Below, piece after piece: positions 51,401-55,459 of a stretch of DNA of 55,459 bases. Location: contig JASANC010001207.1 of the NCBI GenBank assembly GCA_030248135.1, positions 1-55,459 of the forward strand, written 5' to 3'. Under the pieces are notes generated by a model. That model had not been told where the DNA came from and did no database searches. It was given only the letters and a program-made list of their open reading frames with translations. Source of the DNA: Theristus sp. LFF4_11 (Eukaryota > Nematoda > Chromadorea > Monhysterida > Xyalidae). Within the stretch, counting starts at the first letter, position 1. Every line of letters begins with the position of its first letter. The translations under genes were made by a program, and so were the position numbers.

Positions 51401-54316
51401 AACCTTCAAGAGTGCTCACCCTTGGCATTGGTGCCCATAACCGTAATTAAACGCCTTATGCAAAAAAATAGAATGTTGGTTTTGGGCAAACAATTTTTAT
51501 GGAAATTAAACCAAATGGAGGTTGCACTCGTCAGCCTTCCCGATGGAACCTCTATGTTTCTCGGAAGCAACGTGAACCGCACCCCTTTTGAGTTTCTAGA
51601 GCGGCTGAGCGCAGAAAACTGATGAAACGTATTTGTTCAAAAAAAAACGATTGCATATGTACAGCACGCTGTTTTTTATGAGTTTACCTTGGTCTACATA
51701 AGAAAAAACATTCCATGTTGAATCAACGAACATGACTTTAGGCGATATTTTTAACTAGGGTTAGCCCAGAAGAACGGTATACGTAGACCCGAGACCGCCG
51801 TCAAGTTTTTCTGTCATAAAGTGCCCACTGCCTTTTTAGGCACGGCTCGATTTCTCGAGTGCTCGGACAAGAGCTTATTACAAACTAATACATTGTAGTT
51901 GCTTACAACCAGTTTAACACATAAATGCTTTTTTCAGATATCTGCGAGAAGATCGAGTGTCCGTGGCATAGCCAATGCAAAGCAGGAAAATGCGTTTGCC
52001 CGAAAAAATGTCCAAAACCTGATCCGGATGAGGTCGTTTGTGGAGAAGACGGCAAACGGTAAACGACTTTTGCTTGGTGATGCACACCGCAGTGACGCAT
52101 GCCACGCTCCAACTTGCGCAGTCGCTTTTGGAGCGGAATTTGTTCTTGTTCTATTTCAGAAAGAACTGAACTAAACTTTTTCAAATAGAACATGACGTTC
52201 TTTGTTTTTTAAACTGTATTAGAAAAAACATTTACACAAGCAAACTCGTTTCAGTTACAAATCGGAGTGCTACATGATGAAATCAGCATGTGAAACAAGA
52301 AAAGATCAAACGTTGAGTACGACGGATATGTCGTTTTGCGGCGATGAGTACGGAGAGGACCCAACTGGTAAACTAATAGCAAACATGTTTTTGAAAAACT
52401 TCTGCGGAAAGGTGCTAAAAGAGGTTTTGATTGTTACGTCTAGTCAACTTAACCACATATCACCGTCTAGTAGCACAAAGAGTCCGATTTTCGTATCGAG
52501 ACAACGCGGGGAGAGTTTTGCCCAGACCGAAAGAACAAGTTGAGTTTAATGAAACAAAGCACATTAGTTAACCCCATTTCTGCACAAAACAATGGAATTG
52601 TTGTTGTGTTGCTGTCATTCCTTTTTCTGCATCCTTTTTACATTCCATTTTTATCCACTTTTTGCAGTATGTATCTGCATTGGGATCGTCTCAAACTGGC
52701 CAGACTCAATCTGGCTCCGGTCTCAATCGGGCCAGTTTCAATCTGGCTCGGCTCAATCTGGCTCGGCTCAATCTGGCTCGGCTCAATCGGGCTCGGCTCA
52801 ATCGGGCTCGGCTTAATCTGGCTTGTTTCAATCTGGCCAGACAGAATTTTTTATTATATCTTTGTGTGTATCTTCTATTTATGTCATAAAATTGTGGGAA
52901 TGTAAACAAATAAACGCTTTTTGGTTTCCCTTTTTGCCTTGGTTTCTGCAAGAATGCATGTTTTTCGAGTTATATTGAACCAATTTTTACACTTCTTTTA
53001 CCTTTCCTGACCAATTTTTTGTCATGATTTCAAATCTGAACATAGATTTTTCATAAAGACACGAAATGAGAAGTTATCTAGAGACGGAAAAAACAAGAAA
53101 GCAACAAAAAGAATAACCAACTGTAGAAGACAGCGACCGAAACATGATATTCAGTAAAAGCGATTTCAAGCCGTTTGGCTCCTGTTATGAGACACACCCC
53201 ACGGACTTCGGTTCGTAGTTGAGTTCCGGACAGCAAGAAGCAACCACGAAACACTCATTGTATGTTATGTACCATTTTTCTGGCTTGATTTGGGCCATTT
53301 GTGAAGTTCCGCCCCCATTGGTCAAGTGTCACTTCATATCTCCTTCCATACACTGGGGTTCGGGGGCAGGTCAAAATATGGCATGGTAGGTCATTCTATG
53401 GCAGTTGCAAAATTGTACAATGTACAAGGTGCAAGTCATACCATTGTTTTTTTACTTGTTACGTGTCAAGAAACACAGACCATTATTGACCGCCACGTGT
53501 GTGTTTGTGTGTGTGCGTTTTACTTCTCCCCCGAGAGCGTGTGTAGTGCACACACGCATGCAATAAAAAATTCTGTCTGGCCAGATTGAAACAAGGGAGA
53601 TTAAGCCGAGCCCGATTGAGCCGAGCCCGATTGATCCGAGCCAGATTGAGCCGAGCCAGATTGAGCCGAGCCCGATTGAAACTGGCCTGATTGAGACCGG
53701 AGCCAGATTGAGTCTGGCCAATTTGAGACCGACCCATCTGCATTCTGATTGAAACTTCAGGATCTTCAGGGTTGTTGTTCCATAACCTGTTGTTTTGCGT
53801 TATCCTCCATTTTTTGTTTTATAGAGGTGAATAATTCACGCTAAACAAAATAGTTGTATTGTGAAAGCCACTTTTGTTTTCATAACCTGCACAAGCTTGC
53901 GACATCTTTGTTTCTATTCACCATTATTTTAGACTTTAGTTTTAAGCACTTTGTTTTCCAAAACTGACCAGTTGAAACATAAAGCTTAGCGGTGAATGTT
54001 TGCAGCGGACGGGTCAGCATGCTGGAATGACCATGAAAGAGGCAACTGCAAGTTTGGTGGAATGTGCTATGATGATGAGTGCCGTTGCGACATACAGTAA
54101 GTTCGCAGAACAAAATACAAAACGGGTACATTTTTTGTCTAACCCAAACGGGCAAATTTTGCAGATGCGATAAGACTGACGTTGATAAAGTTTGCGGCAC
54201 GGACGGCGTGTTTTACGCAAATAGGTGTGCCATGAACTTGGCATCCTGCAGGCGCCAGCAGCGCATTGATGCACAGTCGCTGCCGTATTCAACTGGCATG
54301 TGCCCGCCCCCCGATA
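23785..54316 (+). CDS. Agrin, N-terminal half, with alternative transmembrane starts
   Basis: This is the gene-level entry. Agrin is a large heparan-sulphate proteoglycan of basement membranes and cell surfaces. Exon 23785-24421 carries the conserved agrin N-terminal module. Eight follistatin/Kazal domains follow on 39874-40092; 44064-44247 with 44631-44689; 44862-45080; 45612-45742 with 45802-45886; 45959-46068 with 46170-46272; 46432-46544 with 46926-47037; 51938-52058 with 52255-52366; and 54006-54096 with 54165-54316. Almost every domain boundary lies at a phase-1 intron. A second first exon is at 38832-39423. Laminin-G, EGF and SEA domains are not in the window and should lie to the right; otherwise the gene ends at the stop at 54345. 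The total span exceeds 30 kb and contains two minus-strand genes and many transposons. Confidence 0.88.
26333..26507 (+). repeat. Dispersed repeat, copy 1
   Basis: The segment from ggttctgcgactaaatgcgt to gaattcccgcgtcatgcatg has a clear diverged counterpart at 40815-40982, which lies inside the MITE at 40653-41328. The family is not identified. Confidence 0.6.
29530..29955 (+). mobile_element. TA-flanked mariner-like MITE, family 2, copy 1
   Basis: The ends CAGGGTGATAAAAACG and TTTTCTTGATCACCCTG are inverted repeats flanked by TA. The minus strand at 29820-29950 encodes a remnant resembling the C-terminal end of a mariner-type transposase (AKFCKASGIRQAVIENNGGH). It is probably a deleted, non-autonomous copy. 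Confidence 0.7.
30795..31035. other. Isolated GC-rich patch
   Basis: A CpG-rich stretch of about 170 bp (for example gcgagcgagcgccagcgagc) stands out from AT-rich intron DNA just before the tandem repeats. It carries a 77-codon open frame with no recognisable features. It may be a transposon fragment or a regulatory element. Confidence 0.35.
31089..31600 (+). repeat. 172-bp tandem repeat, about three copies
   Basis: The unit starting gtgtgcgc(c/t)ctttcag begins at 31089, 31261 and 31433, exactly 172 bp apart. The first two copies are nearly identical and the third decays. It borders the unrelated 149-bp satellite. Confidence 0.9.
31652..34330 (+). repeat. 149-bp satellite array, about 17 units
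   Basis: The landmark ttcaatgcgctgatcacgg recurs at 31662, 31811, 31960 and 32109, so the period is 149 bp. The array runs to about 34330, with one 171-bp foreign insertion at 33057-33227. Variants shared between 32157-33056 and 33228-34127 show a block of about six units duplicated together. Units at the right end are the most diverged. It lies inside the long agrin intron. Confidence 0.95.
33057..33227 (+). mobile_element. LTR-end plus primer-binding-site-like insertion in the satellite
   Basis: A 171-bp segment unrelated to the satellite interrupts one unit and is flanked by a 7-bp direct repeat, ctctaga (33050-33056 and 33228-33234). Near its right end is TGGCGCCCAACGTGGGT, which resembles a retroelement primer-binding site for a tRNA-Lys, preceded by an LTR-like ...ggtgca. 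It may be a remnant of a miniature LTR element. Confidence 0.55.
34443..35442. mobile_element. Inverted-repeat element with 140-bp arms
   Basis: 34443-34582 is repeated as its reverse complement at 35303-35442 with very few differences. The arms begin attatctaaaaatgcgggag. The central 720 bp holds a family 1 MITE (34894-35152) and no gene. A decayed copy of the right arm occurs at about 35758-35855. Confidence 0.85.
34894..35152 (+). mobile_element. TA-flanked MITE, family 1, copy 2
   Basis: A 259-bp copy with ends CAGTATGGCCGAATAAATAA and TTTACTCGGCCATTCCG, flanked by TA. It is nested inside the 140-bp inverted-repeat element, so it probably inserted later. Confidence 0.85.
35758..35855 (+). 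repeat. Decayed copy of the 140-bp inverted-repeat arm
   Basis: The stretch from aagccaagtttcttactgcc to tagataattt follows the order of the right arm at 35370-35442 with many substitutions and small insertions. Confidence 0.55.
37245..37365. repeat. Cluster of accgtacc-type short repeats
   Basis: Variants of aaccgtaccgaaa occur at least five times in about 120 bp at irregular spacing. It is probably a fragment of a transposon end or a degenerate minisatellite. Confidence 0.4.
37863..38442 (+). mobile_element. TA-flanked MITE, family 3
   Basis: The ends CAGGGTGGGTCAAAAAGAGC and GCTCTTTTTTGGCCCACCCTG are inverted repeats flanked by TA (580 bp). The interior has no coding capacity. A shorter, diverged relative is at 44278-44487. 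Confidence 0.8.
38832..39579 (+). CDS. Agrin alternative first exon B plus 36-nt linker exon
   Basis: Exon 38832-39423 opens with ATG and encodes about 160 polar residues, a basic RNRGRLKVR stretch and a strong hydrophobic segment near 163-187 (FALTISAACFLLLIVIVMII), so a second type II membrane start. It ends in phase 1 (LAQG|gtaatt). A 36-nt exon, 39544-39579 (GEQHKKRKPIKQ), follows in phase 1 and runs into the first Kazal exon at 39874. This isoform would lack the conserved agrin N-terminal module of exon A. It could instead be a separate short gene, but two consecutive matching phases argue for joining agrin. Confidence 0.7.
39874..40092 (+). CDS. Agrin follistatin/Kazal domain 1 (one exon)
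   Basis: A complete domain lies on one exon, phase 1 at both ends: PCEKRICRFGATCLV, CVCPDC, GAVCASNQQSYASEC, ACKTQTELI and PGPC. All domain cysteines are present. Both alternative first exons are in frame with it. Confidence 0.9.
40093..44063. other. Agrin intron between Kazal domains 1 and 2
   Basis: Apart from the family 2 MITE I see no supported exon. A short cassette, agggggcaccgc followed by agcgaacttcatg, occurs twice (42980-43040 and 43926-43955), once shortened. Confidence 0.45.
40653..41328 (+). mobile_element. Mariner-like MITE, family 2, copy 2, with long inverted ends
   Basis: CAGGGTGATAAAAAACGTC at the left and GACGTTTTTTGATCATCCTG at the right are inverted repeats, and the similarity continues inward for about 140 bp on both sides. 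The inner part at 41040-41110 matches family 2 copy 1. The repeat shared with 26333-26507 lies inside it. Confidence 0.75.
44064..44689 (+). CDS. Agrin follistatin/Kazal domain 2 (two exons)
   Basis: Exon 44064-44247 encodes QDPCVKKVCNFGEHCEV, CVCPRSCP, VCGSDGRDYKNTCELNR. Exon 44631-44689 completes it with AACSSRPPRDIRIKFTNRC, joining in phase 2. The second exon is only 59 nt. A diverged MITE (44278-44487) lies in the intron between them. Confidence 0.88.
44278..44487 (+). mobile_element. Diverged family 3 MITE
   Basis: CCGGGTGGATTAAAAAAATT at the left and TTTTTTGGTTCACCCTTG at the right resemble the ends of the 37863-38442 element. It lies in the intron that splits Kazal domain 2. Confidence 0.5.
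44862..45080 (+). CDS. Agrin follistatin/Kazal domain 3 (one exon)
   Basis: The complete domain lies on one exon, phase 1 at both ends: DPCAHQQCPIGTTCKL, CRCSTQCEL, PVCASDGKTYRNACIMRVTG and VVFNGRC. The donor is gtcgca after GAGAACG. Confidence 0.9.
45278..45467 (+). mobile_element. Diverged family 1 MITE
   Basis: The ends CAGTATGTCCGAATAAACAAG and CATGTTTATTCAGACATG are recognisable variants of the family 1 inverted repeats. The interior is diverged. It lies in the intron between Kazal domains 3 and 4. Confidence 0.5.
45612..45886 (+). CDS. Agrin follistatin/Kazal domain 4 (two exons)
   Basis: Exon 45612-45742 encodes GDNPCAGLRCEHGQEC and CQCQQICEP up to VCGRDD. After an intron of only 59 bp, exon 45802-45886 gives ETYENECELRRLACMRRIH and MGACG. 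The usual Gly after the Asp of CG-x-DG is replaced at the splice. Confidence 0.88.
45959..46272 (+). CDS. Agrin follistatin/Kazal domain 5 (two exons)
   Basis: Exon 45959-46068 encodes GHGLCSHHECHNNSVC and CECPKCTNNELKE. Exon 46170-46272 continues VCGSDGITYHNICRLKRKAC and ends YEGPCG. The split, just before VCG, is in phase 0. Confidence 0.9.
46432..47037 (+). CDS. Agrin follistatin/Kazal domain 6 (two exons)
   Basis: Exon 46432-46544 encodes EGCAPLNCDFYSICVT and CECPKPSECEYDKSE. Exon 46926-47037 starts DSKICGTDGQNYDNRCELEV and ends SNGPCG. The acceptor at 46925 is preferred: the one four bases further on would bring in a stop. Confidence 0.88.
47312..47905 (-). CDS. Small secreted protein, candidate peptide precursor, nested in an agrin intron
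   Basis: Three exons join into 108 residues: the ATG alone at the end of exon 1 (47905-47903, then gtgagt), 47782-47546 and 47398-47312. All junctions are canonical and in phase 0. The protein starts MAFNANTILLSLLASALISN, a clear signal peptide ending near ASA|VEH. It has dibasic sites NDKR, QKR and RR. After RR comes EYRNAQQSGWGRSK, then a short tail LFPFGYPAA. GWGR could give a C-terminally amidated ...SGW peptide. There are no cysteines, which fits a linear peptide precursor. I do not recognise the family. Splicing away the start codon from the rest of the frame hides it from simple gene finders. Confidence 0.6.
48209..48332. repeat. Short perfect-stem foldback (hairpin)
   Basis: CTGTCGGAAAGCATTTT at 48209 returns as its reverse complement at 48316-48332 (aaaatgctttccgacag). 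Further matches inside (gcccttt with aagggct; atcggcg with cgccgat) extend the foldback with bulges. It is either a very small MITE or the DNA of a transcribed hairpin. Confidence 0.6.
48493..48771 (-). mobile_element. TA-flanked MITE, family 1, inverted copy
   Basis: CGAAATGGCCGAGTAAACATGG at the left and CTTATTTATTCGGCCAAACCG at the right, flanked by TA. It is in reverse orientation to the copies at 12891 and 34894, with the same interior (gcgcgcgaaatttgaatga). Confidence 0.8.
49580..50619 (-). CDS. Neuropeptide-like precursor with five [AS][RI]PPxxLM peptides on micro-exons
   Basis: Seven coding exons, every junction in phase 0: 50619-50494 (signal peptide MFSLVCALLLFSLGPINRD), 50407-50291 (acidic, Gln/Ala-rich, ending EEEKRARPPIT), 50172-50143 (LMNRSRPPVM), 50057-50022 (LMGGKRSIPPVM), 49952-49896 (LMGQGRLVQSDKRARPPVT), 49722-49687 (LMGGKRSRPPTT) and 49603-49580 (LMKSSTE, stop). 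The joined 141-residue protein has five related peptides, each usually preceded by KR and followed by GGKR or a similar site: ARPPITLM, SRPPVMLM, SIPPVMLM, ARPPVTLM and SRPPTTLM. This is the layout of a neuropeptide precursor: signal peptide, acidic spacer, repeated short peptides at dibasic sites. Each peptide is split by an intron after its sixth residue, so LM always begins an exon. All donors are GT and all acceptors AG. I do not recognise the peptide family. It lies antisense inside the 4.9-kb agrin intron. Confidence 0.78.
51734..51882 (-). repeat. tRNA-derived SINE, copy 2 (diverged)
   Basis: Reverse-complemented, the order is B-box region (actcgagaaatcgagccgtg), then gggcactttatgacagaaaa, then ttctgggctaaccctagtta and catatcgcctaaag-like tail, matching the copy at 21440-21632 block by block. 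The A-box part is weak or missing. Confidence 0.65.
51938..52366 (+). CDS. Agrin follistatin/Kazal domain 7 (two exons)
   Basis: Exon 51938-52058 encodes DICEKIECPWHSQCKAGKC, CPKKCPKP and VVCGEDGKR. Exon 52255-52366 continues YKSECYMMKSACETRK, SFCGDEYGEDPTG and ends in phase 1. It follows the 4.9-kb intron that hosts the two minus-strand peptide genes. Confidence 0.88.
52682..53735. mobile_element. Foldback element with minisatellite arms
   Basis: The left arm, 52682-52852, contains tandem 15-bp units (aatctggctcggctc and variants). The right arm, 53563-53735, is its reverse complement with the same number and order of units. The 710 bp between has no gene. Long arms built of tandem repeats are typical of foldback-type elements. 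The open frames here (LARLN-type pentad repeats) are by-products of the 15-bp period. It lies in the intron between Kazal domains 7 and 8. Confidence 0.85.
54006..54316 (+). CDS. Agrin follistatin/Kazal domain 8 (two exons; may reach the stop at 54345)
   Basis: Exon 54006-54096 encodes SACWNDHERGNCKFGGMC and DDECRCDIQ. Exon 54165 onward encodes CDKTDVDKVCGTDGVFYAN, CAMNLASCRRQQR and STGMC. A phase-1 donor (gtgcaa) at 54317 would continue the gene to the right. Without it the frame stops at 54345 after PPPDSARLFFITL. Confidence 0.85.
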
Positions 54317-54503
54317 GTGCAAGACTCTTTTTTATCACGTTGTGAAAATGCGTAAAAAATCACTTTTATTTGAGCACAAAAGCACGAACATTATTTCACC
54401 GATTTACAATTGAATGATTTAAAATCCTTTCTTGACGTTAGTTGATTTCGTTGAAGCTTAGTTTTTTGTTACGTTCTTTGAGGCGTGTACATCAAGGCAT
54501 TAC

Positions 54504-54969
54504 TACCGTATTACCCCCATTAACCCCCCCCGACACCATTAATCCCCCCCACCAATAAACCCCCACCCCCACGACAAGTTTACGAATAATCCCCCCACAA
54601 ATAATCTCCCATGGGGGTTAATTGGAAACCTGTTTGAAACACATACCCAGCGAATTCAGTGGCTGAATGGCTGAACACATTGGTGAAATTGTGCTTCTAA
54701 AGGTCCCAAAGGGATGAGTTAATGGTAATTTCATTACAAAAGGCTGTCATAAAAGGAAATTTCTATGTAGAGTAGAAGTTTCTGCGACTTTCTTGCCTGC
54801 CATGCAAGGTATCTATATTTTTTGCCATTTTTCAACAAACCCCACCCCTACAATTTGTTTGTAAATACCCCCCCCCCCACCAATAATCCCCCCCCACCAA
54901 TAAACCCCTACCCCTAAAAGTCGCTGACGTATTAATCCCCCATGGGGGTTTATTGGGGGTAATACGGTA
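54504..54969. mobile_element. C-run-rich MITE with TACCGTATTACCCCCA ends
   Basis: The left end TACCGTATTACCCCCATTAA and right end TTATTGGGGGTAATACGGTA are inverted repeats of about 20 bp. Subterminal blocks of ccccccaccaataa and catgggggtta repeat inside on both strands. It spans 466 bp with no coding capacity. A fragment of the same family is at 20466-20530. Confidence 0.85.
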
Positions 54970-55084
54970 TATTTTTTAGTGACAAACAATTTCTCTTACA
55001 CACACGTATGAATCTTGAACTTAAAATTTTTACCCGCAATAATCTTCATACATGTATAATAAGTTTCATAGCACCCACATGTAC

Positions 55085-55235
55085 GTGTATGGGCGAATAA
55101 ATAAGGAAGTCCATCAAGGTGGAATCAGTCGCAGACTAGGAGTTGTCTTTTTCAAAAGGGCCAGCATCATTCCCAATCATGTGTGCAAGACAAAAATAAA
55201 CAGAATAGCACGAAGAATCCATTAGTTAAAAAAAC
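55085..55235 (+). mobile_element. Truncated family 1 MITE
   Basis: Starts GTATGGGCGAATAAATAAGG and follows copy 2 through the attagttaaaaaaacg region, then breaks into unrelated sequence. The right inverted end is missing. Confidence 0.65.
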
Positions 55236-55459
55236 GATGCCGGTCTGCCGATCCGCTTCGCTCGCGAATGGGCATGATTTATCTGAATCAACATGTTAAA
55301 TTTTAATCCCTGCAAAACAGTTGCAAAAAGAACATGCTTGCTGGCTTGTTTGAACATCTTCTGTTTTTTTAGGTTGTTGTATTTTGGGCTTTTTGCATGC
55401 GCTGCACTTTCCCTCCAGCCTTCTTTTCCTCTTTCTATCTTTACCGTTTTTCTCAAGTA
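55236..55459. other. Right edge, nothing recognised
   Basis: One open frame runs to the edge on the minus strand without motifs or splice support. If agrin continues, this is agrin intron. Confidence 0.4.

Noticed and set aside
52592..53743. Pentad-repeat proteins (LARLN and LGSIW patterns)
   Set aside because: The pattern comes from the 15-bp DNA repeat, is open in several frames on both strands, and has no splice or start context.

Overview
The window is nematode nuclear DNA. It has spliced genes, introns of 50 bp to more than 14 kb, AT-rich spacers and many transposons. The best taxonomic marker is an MLT-10-like moulting gene, a family I know only from nematodes. The long introns and transposon load do not look like Caenorhabditis. 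An early-branching (dorylaimian or mermithid-like) nematode is a guess, not a result.

Layout: 1-640 is low-complexity DNA. 670-9981 (minus) is one intact 3,103-codon Ty3/gypsy gag-pol frame. 12229-16140 (plus) is the MLT-10-like gene. 16442-18364 (minus) is a Cys-containing, probably secreted protein I do not recognise. 18817-20968 (minus) holds all but the N-terminal end of a phospholipid scramblase gene. 23785 to beyond 54316 (plus) is an agrin gene. It has two alternative transmembrane first exons, 15 kb apart, both in phase with the same follistatin/Kazal exon, followed by eight such domains; the rest of agrin should lie to the right of the window.

Two small minus-strand genes are nested in one agrin intron (47038-51937). 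The first (47312-47905) encodes a 108-residue signal-peptide protein with dibasic sites. The second (49580-50619) is the most novel item: a reconstructed 141-residue neuropeptide-like precursor. Its five related peptides, core [AS]-[RI]-P-P-x-x-L-M, are each assembled across an intron from phase-0 exons, several only 30-57 nt long. I do not recognise this peptide family.

The agrin introns also carry a 172-bp tandem repeat, a 149-bp satellite with a 6-unit higher-order duplication and an LTR/primer-site-like insertion, TA-flanked miniature inverted-repeat elements of several families, a tRNA-derived SINE family, and a foldback element whose arms are minisatellites. All gene models come from reading splice sites, phases and family motifs by eye; none was checked against transcripts or databases.
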